A DNA stretch of 64,000 bases from CAVYYW01 sp963772845 (GCA_963772845.1 CAVYYW010000014.1:1116001-1180000), one strand, 5' to 3'. Positions 25,258 through 34,860 are shown, counted from the stretch's first letter. A program made the numbers and translations. The notes: generated from the letters alone by a model not told the origin.

Positions 25258-25292
25258 AATAAAAAAGGAGCTTGCAGAACAAGCTCCTTTTA
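25258..25292 (-). terminator. Terminator after rplS
   Basis: AAAAGGAGCTTG and CAAGCTCCTTTT form a 12-bp stem 9 bases after the rplS stop, followed on the minus strand by TTTATTTTAAG. Confidence 0.9.
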
Positions 25293-25300
25293 GCGAACAT

Positions 25301-25642
25301 TTATCGACTTTTAATACGAGCTGCTTTACCACGAAGGTTACGTAGATAGTAAAGCTTCGCACGACGGACTTTACCGCGGCGCATAACTTCGATTTTATCG
25401 ATTTTTGGTGAGTGCACTGGAAAAGCTCTTTCAACACCAACGCCGTTAGAAATCTTACGGACAGTAAATGTTTCGCTGATTCCGCCGCCATGACGCTTAA
25501 TAACAACGCCTTCGAATACTTGAATACGTTCACGTGTTCCTTCTGTTACTTTCACGTGGACTCTTAAAGTATCCCCGGGTCTGAATTCAGGAAGATCTGT
25601 TTTCAGCTGCTCTTTTGTAATACTAGCTAATAGTTCCTGCAT
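25301..25642 (-). CDS. rplS: 50S ribosomal protein L19
   Basis: A 113-residue L19 of standard length, with RPGDTLRVHVKVTEGTRERIQ in the first half, FEGVVIKRHGGGISETFTVRK and the C-terminal RRGKVRRAKLYYLRNLRGKAARIK split over the last strand and tail. L19 lies at the 30S-50S interface. It has its own promoter and terminator, so it can be expressed apart from trmD. Confidence 0.98.
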   Translation of the reverse strand: MQELLASITKEQLKTDLPEFRPGDTLRVHVKVTEGTRERIQVFEGVVIKRHGGGISETFTVRKISNGVGVERAFPVHSPKIDKIEVMRRGKVRRAKLYYLRNLRGKAARIKSR

Positions 25643-25730
25643 AAATGCCCCTCCTTCCGTACAAACGCTCTTGTAAGTCTTAATTGCTTACAGCGGAACA
25701 TCGTATTGACTGGCATTTGCCACAAAAATT

Positions 25731-25759
25731 ATCATACCATAATCTATACGCTGTTGCAA
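25731..25759 (-). promoter_or_regulatory. Sigma-A promoter of rplS
   Basis: Minus-strand TTGCAA, 17-base spacer, TATGAT. About 80 bases of leader separate it from the rplS start; an L19 autoregulatory leader is known in Firmicutes, but I could not confirm its fold here. GGAAGGAGGGG forms a strong ribosome-binding site. Confidence 0.8.
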
Positions 25760-25776
25760 GAATTCATAAATAGGTT

Positions 25777-26511
25777 TTAAAGATAATTTAATTCTTTTAG
25801 AAGTCTTTTTTCTTCTTCCGTAAATGCTCTATTTTCCAGCAGGTCCGGACGTCTTTCCATGGTCCGCTTCAGGGATTCTTTGAGACGCCATTGCTCAATC
25901 CTCGCATGATCACCAGATAGGAGAACTTCCGGAACTGACAAACCATTAAACGTTCTGGGACGTGTATAATGAGGGTGCTCAATTAAACCTTCAGAAAATG
26001 AATCCGTTACTGCAGATGCTCCGTTTCCAAGGACCCCCGGAAGAAGACGGACGATACTGTCAATCATGACCATAGACGCAAGTTCACCGCCAGTAAGCAC
26101 GAAATCCCCAATGGAATACTCATCGGTTACAGCCTCTTCTCGAATTCGCTCATCAAAGCCTTCATAATGTCCGCACAGAAAAATGAGATGCTCCTCCTCT
26201 GCCAAAGCGGCCGCAGCTTTTTGATCAAATCGTTTTCCTTGCGGTGTCATCATGATGATACGCGGAGTTGTTCCTGTGTCTTTTTTAAGGTGACCGATGG
26301 CTGACATAATGGGTTGAGGCATCAAAACCATCCCTGCACCGCCTCCGAACGGATAATCGTCAACTTTGCTGTGTTTGTTGTCTGCAAATTCCCTGAAGTT
26401 TGTTAGCCCGAATGTAACAGCGCCTTTCTCCTGCGCCTTTTTCATGATTGATGCATGAAGAACATTTGTAAACATTTCAGGAAAGAGGCTCAGTACATCA
26501 ATTTTCATCAT
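25777..26511 (-). CDS. trmD: tRNA (guanine37-N1)-methyltransferase TrmD
   Basis: A 244-residue SPOUT methyltransferase. Visible are FREFADNKHSKVDDYPFGGG split across the first domain, GAGMVLMPQP, LCGHYEGFDERI, and the trefoil-knot SIGDFVLTGGELA with the following GVLGN. It makes m1G37 in tRNAs to prevent +1 slippage. It overlaps the rimM stop by 14 bases, as usual for the rimM-trmD pair. An ATG three bases inside (26508) is an equal alternative start. Confidence 0.97.
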   Translation of the reverse strand: MMKIDVLSLFPEMFTNVLHASIMKKAQEKGAVTFGLTNFREFADNKHSKVDDYPFGGGAGMVLMPQPIMSAIGHLKKDTGTTPRIIMMTPQGKRFDQKAAAALAEEEHLIFLCGHYEGFDERIREEAVTDEYSIGDFVLTGGELASMVMIDSIVRLLPGVLGNGASAVTDSFSEGLIEHPHYTRPRTFNGLSVPEVLLSGDHARIEQWRLKESLKRTMERRPDLLENRAFTEEEKRLLKELNYL

Positions 26512-27022
26512 CCATCAACCCTGGCAATAAATGTACGATTATTTTTTTATCAGCTGTATCAACTTTTTTTACGACTGATTCAATGTAAGGAAGCAGCAGA
26601 TCTTTGCCTTTTGTCTTCACAACCCATACGTCATTGGCACCAGGCGAAAGAATTTCTTTAACCTGGCCAAGGTGAACGTTTTCTTCAGTATAGACATCAC
26701 AGCCGATTATCTCGTGATAATAAAAAGCATTGCTGTCAAGGTCGTGAAGCTGATCTTTTCTAATATATATATTTGTCCCCTTAAAACGTTCAACATCACT
26801 AATATTATTAAAGTGCTTGAATTTCACCAGATCAAACTGTTTATGTTTACGGTGTGATTCAACGAAAACAATTTCAGGCTGTGACTTCAGATCAAATCCG
26901 ACATACAGCTTTTCGTTTTCGCTAAAGCGCTCCTCCGGGAAATCCGTTTCACTGATCACACGAACCTCGCCGGCGATACCGTGAGTATTTACAATTTTCC
27001 CAACTGTAAACCATTCGTTCAT
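26498..27022 (-). CDS. rimM: 16S rRNA processing protein RimM
   Basis: A 174-residue RimM. N-terminal domain begins WFTVGKIVNTHGIAGEVRV, with the EVRV strand; the C-terminal PRC-barrel has YYHEIIGCDVYTEENVHLG, GANDVWVVK and DLLLPYIESVVKKVD. RimM assists maturation of the 30S head. I prefer the ATG at 27022 (AAAGGA 8 bases upstream) over the ATG at 27031, which abuts the same sequence. ylqD, found between khpA and rimM in B. subtilis, is absent; a terminator stands there instead. Confidence 0.95.
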   Translation of the reverse strand: MNEWFTVGKIVNTHGIAGEVRVISETDFPEERFSENEKLYVGFDLKSQPEIVFVESHRKHKQFDLVKFKHFNNISDVERFKGTNIYIRKDQLHDLDSNAFYYHEIIGCDVYTEENVHLGQVKEILSPGANDVWVVKTKGKDLLLPYIESVVKKVDTADKKIIVHLLPGLMDDEN

Positions 27023-27128
27023 GCCAACCATCCTTTGAAAAGCTAATTTTTATGCAGCATGTCCTGCCAATCCTTTTATTGAAAACACAACCCCTTTTAC
27101 GGGATCACTAGTTATAAAAGTGCAAAGT

Positions 27129-27161
27129 GAAAAAAAGAGGGGCAAAAGCCCCCCTCTTTTT
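27129..27161 (-). terminator. Terminator after khpA
   Basis: AAAAAGAGGGG and its complement enclose a CTTTTG-type loop immediately after the khpA stop; T-runs lie on both sides, so it could work in both directions. It cuts off rimM-trmD from the rpsP-khpA transcript. Confidence 0.9.
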
Positions 27162-27392
27162 CTATTCGCGAATAGATAATTGAACATCTTCGTGATGAGC
27201 TCGTCCTGCAGCATGAACAATTGTCCGAATCGCTCCGGCAATGCGGCCTTTCTTGCCAATGACTTTGCCCATATCTTCTTTGTTTACAGTCAAAATATAG
27301 GTTGTTTGGCGACCTTCACTTTCGCTGGCTACTTCAATGTCCTCAGGAAATTGAACCAGCGGACTGACGATGCTTCTGATTAGCTCATCCAA
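27162..27392 (-). CDS. khpA: RNA-binding KH-domain protein KhpA (YlqC)
   Basis: A 76-residue single KH domain. The GKVIGKKGRIAGAIRTIV segment is the RNA-contacting GxxG loop. In Firmicutes KhpA pairs with KhpB (Jag/EloR) and affects cell elongation and small-RNA binding. It starts 12 bases after the rpsP stop and likely shares its mRNA. Confidence 0.93.
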   Translation of the reverse strand: MDELIRSIVSPLVQFPEDIEVASESEGRQTTYILTVNKEDMGKVIGKKGRIAGAIRTIVHAAGRAHHEDVQLSIRE

Positions 27393-27404
27393 GTGTCATC
27401 ATCC

Positions 27405-27677
27405 TTATTTCTGAAGTTTTGAGTTATGGAATTTCTCCATAAGACCTTGCTTAGAGAAAAGGTTACGAACTGTGTCTGAAGGCTGAGCGCCTTTGCTTAA
27501 CCAATCTAAAGCTTTAACTTCATCAATTTTCACGTCTGCCGGCTGTGCAACCGGGTTATACGTTCCGATTTCCTCGATAAAACGTCCATCACGAGGAGAA
27601 CGAGAATCTGCTACAACAACACGATAAAATGGGCGTTTTTTTGCTCCCATGCGTTTCAAACGAATTTTTACTGCCAT
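27405..27677 (-). CDS. rpsP: 30S ribosomal protein S16
   Basis: A 90-residue S16, standard length, with VKIRLKRMGAKKRPFYRVVV, DSRSPRDGRFIEEIGTYNPV and WLSKGAQPSDTVRNLFSKQG. S16 is an early-binding 30S assembly protein. It sits between ffh and khpA, the conserved order. A GGAATAGGAAGGTG ribosome-binding region precedes the start. Confidence 0.98.
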   Translation of the reverse strand: MAVKIRLKRMGAKKRPFYRVVVADSRSPRDGRFIEEIGTYNPVAQPADVKIDEVKALDWLSKGAQPSDTVRNLFSKQGLMEKFHNSKLQK

Positions 27678-27754
27678 AATAAAAACACCTTCCTATTCCT
27701 ATTTTATATAATTTAATAATGTATGATTAGTGGCACCTTAAAGGTAAAGCCAGA

Positions 27755-29101
27755 TCACATAAATGGTAGATTAAACATGCCTTTTTTCTTCTTGCCTTTT
27801 GATGAACCCATAAACTGTTTCATCATTTTCTTCATGTCTTTAAACTGCTTAATTAAACGGTTGACATCCTGAATGGTTGTTCCGCTTCCTGCTGCAATTC
27901 TCTTCTTGCGGCTGGCGTTCATAATATCCGGTTCATCTTTTTCCTTAGGCGTCATTGATCGAATAATGGCCTCAATCTGGCCGATTTTTTTATCGTCAAC
28001 CTGAAGGTTTTTCATGCCTTTTAACTTATTAGCCCCCGGCATCATGGCAAGCAGATCTTCCATAGGACCCATCGTCTTAACCTGACTCAGCTGTTCAAGA
28101 AAATCATCGAAGGTAAAGCTCATTGTGCGAAGCTTTTTTTCCATTTCCTTAGCTTTATCTTCATCAACATTCGCTTGTGCCTTCTCTATAAGAGTTAACA
28201 CATCCCCCATGCCAAGAATCCGCGATGCCATCCGCTCAGGATGAAACGGTTCAAGAGCATCAAGTTTTTCGCCCATTCCGATGAATTTAATTGGCGTCCC
28301 AGTAACGGATTTAACGGACAATGCCGCCCCGCCACGGGTGTCCCCATCAAGCTTTGTTAGGATAACCCCCGTCAGTCCCAGCCTATCATTGAAACTTTCA
28401 GCTACATTAACAGCATCCTGACCCGTCATGGCGTCAACCACAAGGAATATTTCATCCGGCTGAACAGTCCCTTTAATTTGAGAAAGTTCGTCCATTAGGT
28501 TCTCGTCAACATGCAGTCTGCCTGCAGTATCTATAAAGACAATATCATGATGATCTTCTTTTGCCTTTACTAGGGCTTCTTCAGCAATTTTTACGGGGCT
28601 GACCTGATCCCCCATTGAAAACACTGGCATGCTAAGCTGCTGTCCTAATGTTTTCAACTGATCAATCGCAGCCGGCCGGTAAATATCAGCTGCCACCAGC
28701 AAAGGACTTTTATTGTTGCCTTTTCTCACCATGTTGGCGAGTTTACCGACGGAGGTGGTTTTACCTGCGCCTTGAAGCCCGACCAGCATGACAACAGTTG
28801 GCGGTTTTTGAGCATACTGGAGCTTGCTTTGTTCGCCGCCCATCAGCTCGGTTAATTCTTCTTGAACGACTTTAATGACTTGCTGTCCGGGCGTCAGGCT
28901 TTTCATAACTTCCTGGCCAATCGCACGTTCCTTGATGCGGTTGATGAATTCTTTAACAACCTTAAAGTTAACATCTGCTTCAAGGAGCGCCAGCCGGACT
29001 TCACGGGTCATTTCTTTAACATCCGCTTCGGTAACTTTACCCTTGCCGCGGATTTTTTTTATCGTTTCCTGAAGTCTGTCGGATAAACTTTCAAATGCCA
29101 T
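27755..29101 (-). CDS. ffh: Signal recognition particle GTPase Ffh
   Basis: A 448-residue Ffh (SRP54). N domain 1-85; G domain with G1 VGLQGAGKTTSVGKLA, DTAGRLHVDENLM, TKLDGDTRGGAALS and GMGEKLDALEPF; Met-rich M domain from about 300 with GPMEDLLAMMPGANK and the SGTTIQDVNRLIKQF RNA-binding motif; lysine-rich tail. It carries nascent membrane proteins to FtsY. The upstream gene ylxM is its usual partner. Confidence 0.98.
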   Translation of the reverse strand: MAFESLSDRLQETIKKIRGKGKVTEADVKEMTREVRLALLEADVNFKVVKEFINRIKERAIGQEVMKSLTPGQQVIKVVQEELTELMGGEQSKLQYAQKPPTVVMLVGLQGAGKTTSVGKLANMVRKGNNKSPLLVAADIYRPAAIDQLKTLGQQLSMPVFSMGDQVSPVKIAEEALVKAKEDHHDIVFIDTAGRLHVDENLMDELSQIKGTVQPDEIFLVVDAMTGQDAVNVAESFNDRLGLTGVILTKLDGDTRGGAALSVKSVTGTPIKFIGMGEKLDALEPFHPERMASRILGMGDVLTLIEKAQANVDEDKAKEMEKKLRTMSFTFDDFLEQLSQVKTMGPMEDLLAMMPGANKLKGMKNLQVDDKKIGQIEAIIRSMTPKEKDEPDIMNASRKKRIAAGSGTTIQDVNRLIKQFKDMKKMMKQFMGSSKGKKKKGMFNLPFM

Positions 29102-29112
29102 GCGAATACCCC

Positions 29113-29445
29113 CTAGTCGACTTTTTCAAGCTGGTCAATGAGGTCTGATACTTTTGATCGTGTATGTGAGGATTCGGACAGAACCGCTCTGATTTCAGTA
29201 AAGAGCTCAAGACGCTCCTGATACTTTTTTAATAGACCCAGCTTTTCCTCAAATGACTCAAGCAGCACTTCAGCGCGTTTGAGATTATCATAAATCGCCT
29301 GCCTGGTAACGGCCCTCTCTTCAGCAATTTCACCTAAAGAATAATCATTTAGATAGTATAAGGACATATAATCCTGTTGCTTCGAGGTAAGCAGCATTTG
29401 ATAGAAGTCGAATAAAGCATTGACTCTCATTGTTTTTTCGAGCAT
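29113..29445 (-). CDS. ylxM: Putative SRP-associated helix-turn-helix protein YlxM
   Basis: A 110-residue YlxM family protein with a sigma-70 region-4-like helix-turn-helix: YMSLYYLNDYSLGEIAEERA then VTRQAIYDNLKRAEVLLESFEEKLGL. YlxM is nearly always cotranscribed with ffh and is thought to modulate SRP. Start chosen at ATG 29445, where AAGGAGG lies 10 bases upstream; an earlier in-frame start (29472) overlaps the promoter leader and lacks a site. Confidence 0.93.
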   Translation of the reverse strand: MLEKTMRVNALFDFYQMLLTSKQQDYMSLYYLNDYSLGEIAEERAVTRQAIYDNLKRAEVLLESFEEKLGLLKKYQERLELFTEIRAVLSESSHTRSKVSDLIDQLEKVD

Positions 29446-29490
29446 GAGTGGATTGCCTCCTTGTAAAGGCAATTTGCTTTACATAAGGTT

Positions 29491-29519
29491 ATTTTATAGG
29501 CAATGATTTCGATTGTCAA
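29491..29519 (-). promoter_or_regulatory. Sigma-A promoter of ylxM-ffh
   Basis: Minus-strand TTGACA, 17-base spacer, TAAAAT, located between ftsY and ylxM. A perfect -35 box; it gives the SRP genes transcription independent of smc-ftsY. Confidence 0.85.
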
Positions 29520-29541
29520 GTTTTTTTCTTAACAGTCGTTT

Positions 29542-30546
29542 TCACTCGCCTTCTATGTCTGAAGAGGTTTCCGCATCAAACATTTCACCAAAAAGACCAT
29601 ACACAAATGCATCCGCATCAAATGGCTGCAAATCGTGAATTCCTTCGCCCAGACCCATGAGCTTAACGGGAAGATCCAGCTCATTTCTTATTGCTAAAAC
29701 AATGCCGCCTTTCGCTGTTCCATCAAGTTTAGTAAGAACAATACCTGATACTTCGGTTGCTTCTTTAAAAAGCTTGGCTTGACTAAGCGCATTTTGGCCA
29801 GTCGTTGCATCGAGCACGAGAAGGACTTCATGTGGAGCATCCGGACACTCTCGAGAGATCACTCTTTTTACTTTTTCAAGCTCTTTCATGAGATTCACTT
29901 TATTTTGAAGACGCCCAGCCGTATCGCAGATCAACACATCTGCTTTTCTTGATTTAGCTGAATTGATTGCGTCATAGATGACAGCAGCAGGATCAGAGCC
30001 CTCCTGGTGCTTAATAACATCGACTTGTGCACGTTGCCCCCAAACCTCCAGCTGCTGAATTGCCCCAGCTCTGAAAGTGTCTCCCGCGGCAAGGACCACT
30101 TTTTTATTTTCTTCTTTAAACTTATTTGCCATCTTTCCGATCGTGGTCGTTTTTCCAACTCCATTTACACCAACCACCAAGATTACAGTCATGCCATCCG
30201 TCTTCCAATTAATAGAAGTCTCAGCCTCATTCTTGGCCATCATCCCGGCAAGCACTTCCACAATAACGTCCTTGAGTTCTTCTGTTTCTTTAATATTGCG
30301 CGTTCTCGCTTCATCCTTAAGCCTGTCGATCAAATCCATTACAGTGTTAACGCCAACATCTGCCCCGATAAGAATTTCTTCAAGCTCTTCAAAGAAATCT
30401 TCATCTACTTTTCGGTAACGCTTTACAAGATTATTGACTTTACTCGAAAAGGATTCTCTTGTTTTAGTTAAGCCGTCTCGAAATTTACCGGATACCGCAT
30501 CTGTTTGGCCTGTGATTTTGCTTTTAAGGTTTTTAAAAAAACTCAT
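29542..30546 (-). CDS. ftsY: Signal recognition particle receptor FtsY
   Basis: A 334-residue FtsY of the short Gram-positive form, without the long acidic A domain. NG domain motifs: LVVGVNGVGKTTTIGKMA, AAGDTFRAGAIQQLEVW, CDTAGRLQNKVNLM, TKLDGTAKGGIVLA and GLGEGIHDLQPF. It docks SRP-ribosome complexes at the membrane. The gene follows smc by 15 bases, as in B. subtilis. Confidence 0.98.
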   Translation of the reverse strand: MSFFKNLKSKITGQTDAVSGKFRDGLTKTRESFSSKVNNLVKRYRKVDEDFFEELEEILIGADVGVNTVMDLIDRLKDEARTRNIKETEELKDVIVEVLAGMMAKNEAETSINWKTDGMTVILVVGVNGVGKTTTIGKMANKFKEENKKVVLAAGDTFRAGAIQQLEVWGQRAQVDVIKHQEGSDPAAVIYDAINSAKSRKADVLICDTAGRLQNKVNLMKELEKVKRVISRECPDAPHEVLLVLDATTGQNALSQAKLFKEATEVSGIVLTKLDGTAKGGIVLAIRNELDLPVKLMGLGEGIHDLQPFDADAFVYGLFGEMFDAETSSDIEGE

Positions 30547-30561
30547 GGTTCTGAATCTCCT

Positions 30562-33500
30562 TTATGTCTCAATTAATTCCCGCGTCTCTTCAAGTCTGAC
30601 TGAAACCAGCTTTGAAACGCCTGATTCCTGCATGGTAACACCGTATAGCACATCTGCAAGCTCCATCGTCCCTTTACGGTGGGTCACTACAATGAATTGG
30701 GTTTCTTTGCTGAATGCCTTCAGATAGCTCGCATATCGATCAACATTTGCATCGTCCAAGGCGGCTTCCACTTCGTCAAGCACACAGAAGGGGACCGGTC
30801 TTACCTTTAAAATGGAAAAAAGGAGTGCTATTGCTGTTAAAGCTCTTTCTCCGCCTGACAGAAGAGAAAGGTTTTGGAGCTTTTTGCCCGGAGGCTGTGC
30901 AAAAATATCGACACCACAGTTCAATAGATCGTCCTCATCTGTTAAAACTAAATCGGCTTTGCCTCCGCCAAATAACGCTTTAAAGATCTCTTGAAACTGG
31001 CTTTTAACCTTTGTAAACGTATCCTCAAACCGTTTGATAACCTCCTGGTCCATTTCACCCATCACACTTAACAGCGTTTCTTTTGCCGTCATCAGGTCAT
31101 CACGCTGGGTCTGAAGAAATACAAAGCGCTCCGAAACCCGCTCATATTCTTCAATGGCCCCAATATTCACCGGCCCTAATTCTTCAATGGACCGCTTAAG
31201 CAGCTTAACTTTTGAACGCGTCTGCTCTGCATCAAACTCTAGTGAATAATGCGCTCTCGCATACTCATAACTCATTTCGTAGTCCTGGCTTAGTGTCGCC
31301 AGAAACCCCTCAAGCTTAATATCAAGCCTATTCAGCTGCAATTTAGCCTCCTGCTTTTCATCAGAATAGCTTTTTTGCTGGTTATGCAGAAGTTTCAATG
31401 CCTGCTCCAGATTTTCTGTTTCAAGCTGCAGCGTCTTTTTCTTTTCTTTCAGTTCATCAATATCTTCAGTCAGCTGTTGTTTTATTTTTCTCTTCTCTAT
31501 AATTGATTCTTCAATCGTCTCACGATCTGTAACATGATGATTCAGGTGATGGGTGAAACTCTGCACAGCCTGCTTTGCTTCATCAAGATCACGCTTAATT
31601 CCGGAAAGCTCGTTTGTTAGCCGCTTCGTTTTTTCTTTTTGAGACATCAGACGTTCAGATTGGCTCGCTGCATTTACTTTTAATTCAGTGAGTATTTCTC
31701 TAAGTTCCTCTTTGGACGATTGCTGATCTTTCTTTTCAATACCCAGAGAGTCGATCTTTTTTTCAAGTTCGCTTTTCTTTAGCTCAAATGCTTTTTCTTC
31801 AGCATGAAGTTTCTTAACCTTCTGGCTCATTTCATTGTATTCCGATTGAAAATCATGTTGTTCTCTTTGAGCCATATCAAATCTGTCTGAAAGCGCCTTA
31901 CTCTCATAAACAAGCTCTCTTTCGGACTGTTCATGCTTGCGAAGCTGAGCCGTATTTTCCTCTTGGGCATTTACTATTTTTTGATACGCCATGTCCTGAT
32001 CAACCAGCATTTCCTGAAGATGACTGTAATCCCTTGTCATTTCCTGCTGCTTATCTTTCATCTCAGTCAACTGATGCTCAAGCTGACTAATTTCTCTTTG
32101 TCTGCCAATAAGGCTCGTATTCTTCTGATTTTGGCTGCCGCCTGTCATCGCCCCGCCGGGATTGACGACATCTCCGGTTAAAGTAACGACCCTGTATCGG
32201 AAGTTCATGACCCTGGCAATTGCGTTTGCCTGTTTTAAATCCTCAGCAATAATAATATGGCCAAGTAAGTGTTCTGCCAATCGAATGTACTCGGGAGAAA
32301 CAGAGACCTGATCGCACGCGAGCCCCACGAACCCCTGCTGGGATTGCAAACGTTCAATATCCATATTCTGCATACGTCTGGATTTAATGACGTTTAGAGG
32401 CAGGAATGTTGCCCTGCCGCCTTTTCTGTTTTTCAGAAAAGTGATTGCCTGTCTTGCATCCGCTTCATTTTCAACGACAATATTTTGCATACTGCCCCCA
32501 AGCGCCGTTTCAATTGCCACTTCATTTTTCTTATCCACTTGAAGAAGCTCAGCCACTGCACCATGAATACCGGAAAGGGCCGTTTCCTTAGCCTTCAGCA
32601 CTATTTTTACACCCTGGAAAAAGCCAGCATAATCTTCACTCATTGCTTCCAGCATGTGCTTTTTTGATTTAGCCTGGTCAATGTAATGCTCAATGTTCTG
32701 CAGCGCCTTGCGGATTTTTTCATAATTGACGTTTGTCGATTCCTTCTTTTGCTGCAATTCACTTATCTTTACTTGTAAGTGTTTTTGTTCATTTTGCAGA
32801 TCTAATAAAAGAGCAGAAACAGCTTTCTTTTTTTCTTTAATTTCGTTTGTCTGTGTCCGGTAAACCGTCTGTCTGTGATGAAAGATGCTCGCGTTTGTGC
32901 ACAAGCTGGTCCAGACGGCTATTCAGGTAGCCAGCTTCATTTTTCACAGAGGTTTGCTGGTTCAGGATATCAAAGTACTCAGATTTAAGACGGTCAAGCA
33001 CTTCATCTAAATCTTCGCTTAAAAAATGAAGCCTCTCTTCTTTCTGTTTGACTTCATTCTTAAATGCCTTTGCCTTTTTCTCTTCTTTAAGCAATAACGC
33101 TTGTTCCTGTGAAAGTGAGGCTTGTCCAGCTTCATATTTTTCTTCCAGCTTAGTAATTCTTTCCTTTAGATCTTCCGCGTTATCCTTAGCATACTTTTGC
33201 CTTTCATTCAGGACGTTTTTTTGACCTTCCAGTTTTTCAAGCATTTCTGTTTCACTTACAAGCTTTACCTGCATTTCATCCATTCTTGTTTGAGCTTGTA
33301 ACAGTTTATTTCTTTCTGTATTAAAGCGGCTTTCTTTTTCGTCCAGCTGATACTTTGATTTGATCATAAAAAGTTTCTGTTTCTTTTAATTTCGCTTCTT
33401 GTGCTTCAAACAGCTGATGCGTCTCTTCAATATCGTAGACGAGGAGAGCAGCATCTGACTTTTCCAGTTCTTCTTTTTTTTCAAGATAATCTCTTGCGAT

Positions 33501-34130
33501 AGAGGCTTGTTCCTGAAGCGGTTCTACCTGACCTTCAAGTTCAAATATAATATCCTCTACACGGTTAAGATGATCTTGAGATTCTGACAATTTCTTTTCC
33601 GCAGCCAATTTTCTGGTTTTATACTTGAGTACCCCGGCTGCTTCCTCAAAGATTCTTCGTTTTTCTTCAGGCTTGCTATTTAATATGGAATCAATTTTCC
33701 CTTGACTGATAATAGAATAGGCTTCTCTTCCAAGCCCCGAATCTAAAAATAAATCGACGATATCCTTAAGGCGGCACGGCTGACCATTTATTAGAAAAGC
33801 ACTGTCGCCTGACCGTGTGACACGGCGAGTAACACTGATTTCGTTAAAGTCATACGCCAGATGCTGATCTGTATTATCCAATATCAGGGTGACTTCAGCT
33901 ACATTAAGCTGCCGCTTCGAATCGCTCCCCGCAAAAATAATGTCTTCCATCTTGCTTCCCCGGAGTGTTTTTGCTGACTGTTCGCCGAGCACCCATTTGA
34001 TTGCGTCGGCAATATTACTTTTTCCGCTTCCGTTCGGGCCGACAACGGCTGTTACCCCAGGCACAAAATCAACTGAGATTTTATTTGCAAAGGATTTGAA
34101 TCCTATGATTTCCAATTGTTTGAGGAACAT
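30562..34130 (-). pseudogene. smc: Chromosome partition protein Smc, reading frame broken twice
   Basis: Three consecutive frames together make one Smc. Segment 33321-34130 has the N-terminal ATPase head with Walker A GPNGSGKSNIADAIKWVLG and the SAKTLRGSKMEDIIFAGS motif. Segment 32837-33367 is coiled coil. Segment 30562-32904 has more coiled coil, the hinge (FQGVKIVLKAKE...GGRATFLPLNVIKSR, MTGGSQ), then the signature LLSGGERALTAIALLFS and Walker B FCVLDEVEAALDDAN. Each break needs removal of one base, near 33345-33390 and 32840-32905; corrected length is about 1188 residues against 1186 in B. subtilis. Smc loss is severely harmful in Bacillus, so sequencing error is a strong alternative to true decay. 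Confidence 0.9.
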
Positions 34131-34198
34131 CTAACATCCTCCTGTTCTTATTAACCTTCTTATTTTATCATAGCTGCTTGAGCGGTGTACCGCTATAG

Positions 34199-34226
34199 TT
34201 GTACATTGCGATTTTTTTGTTAAAAT
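34199..34226 (+). promoter_or_regulatory. Sigma-A promoter of the DUF1128 gene
   Basis: TTGTAC, 16-base spacer, TAAAAT, about 30 bases before the ATG, divergent from smc. Confidence 0.75.
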
Positions 34227-34255
34227 AGACTTACTAAGAGTCGGGGAGGACAATA

Positions 34256-34486
34256 ATGGATCTTACAGTTGAAAATAATGAAAATATTGAATACATGCTT
34301 GATGTGATTAAGAAAAAACTTCAGCTTGTTAATCAGGATGTTTTAAAACCTGAAGCCTTTTCTACCGAACATTATGAAGAACTGCATGATATCTATTCGC
34401 TGGTCGTTAAGCAAACGTCTTTCAGCATTAGAGAAATGGAAGCCATTCTAGATGAACTAAGAACGATCAGACAACCCATTGCATAA
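34256..34486 (+). CDS. DUF1128 family protein (YfkK-like)
   Basis: A 76-residue soluble helical protein resembling the DUF1128 family: NIEYMLDVIKKKLQLVN, FSTEHYEELHDIYSLVVKQ and FSIREMEAILDELRTIR. The family is small, Firmicutes-specific, and of unknown function. It has its own promoter, a strong GGGGAGG ribosome-binding site 7 bases upstream and a terminator, so it is a free-standing gene on the strand opposite its neighbours. In B. subtilis a DUF1128 gene (yfkK) lies elsewhere, so its place between smc and rnc is a local difference. Confidence 0.85.
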   Translation: MDLTVENNENIEYMLDVIKKKLQLVNQDVLKPEAFSTEHYEELHDIYSLVVKQTSFSIREMEAILDELRTIRQPIA

Positions 34487-34538
34487 CAACAAGAAAATCA
34501 GTCATGAAATTTCAGACGGCTAATTAAACGATTTAGGT

Positions 34539-34585
34539 AGCGTGTCAACATGTTCTCAATAGAGGGCCATGCTGACACGCTTTTT
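34539..34585 (+). terminator. Terminator after the DUF1128 gene
   Basis: AGCGTGTCAACATG and CATGCTGACACGCT form a 14-bp stem with one G-U pair, followed by TTTTT on the plus strand. Confidence 0.85.
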
Positions 34586-34659
34586 GCCGTACTGGATGAG
34601 ATTCTGGAAGTCCTCGCTTTAAAGGATAATGGTTGCGCTGTAAACTCTCGCTTCGATCG

Positions 34660-34860
34660 CTGTTGTAGCCACTGAAATGTTCCACGGTGGATTTGGATGT
34701 TGATTATTGCTCTAGGTTGCTCGCTTTCAATGGGTGGCATCCGCATTTTCTTCGTGCGGTGAGGAGTCAAGGATGACGTTTCAAGTCCTCCGGGAGCAGC
34801 ACGAGGCCACTGCAAAAAGTCCCACGGTGTTGTGGTGGTTGCTTTAGATTTAATCAAAAA
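34660..34860. repeat. Repeat-rich intergenic segment A (between DUF1128 gene and rnc)
   Basis: Contains TTGATTATTGCTCTAGG then TTGCTCGCTTTC (34700-34730), matching the core at 512-545 and, inverted, 35224-35258. The rest (CCTCCGGGAGCAGCACGAGG, CACGGTGTTGTGGTGG) is rich in short palindromes. No credible protein on either strand despite a 119-codon open frame. Confidence 0.5.

Noticed and set aside
26512..27161. ylqD between khpA and rimM
   Set aside because: Only a terminator and about 100 noncoding bases lie there; no YlqD-like frame.
27050..27259. 69-codon minus-strand frame overlapping khpA
   Set aside because: Runs through the khpA terminator in another frame; a shadow of khpA.
33315..33330. 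Programmed +1 frameshift in smc at CTT TAA T
   Set aside because: CTT TAA is a plausible slippery site, but the ten residues before it in the first frame (VSAGRKRKPL) do not look like coiled coil, whereas the second frame already reads KYQLDEKESRF there. The shift must lie earlier, so it is an indel.
34498..34857. Minus-strand 119-codon open frame in the repeat region
   Set aside because: Lies across repeat sequence and a terminator, no ribosome-binding site, odd composition; chance frame.
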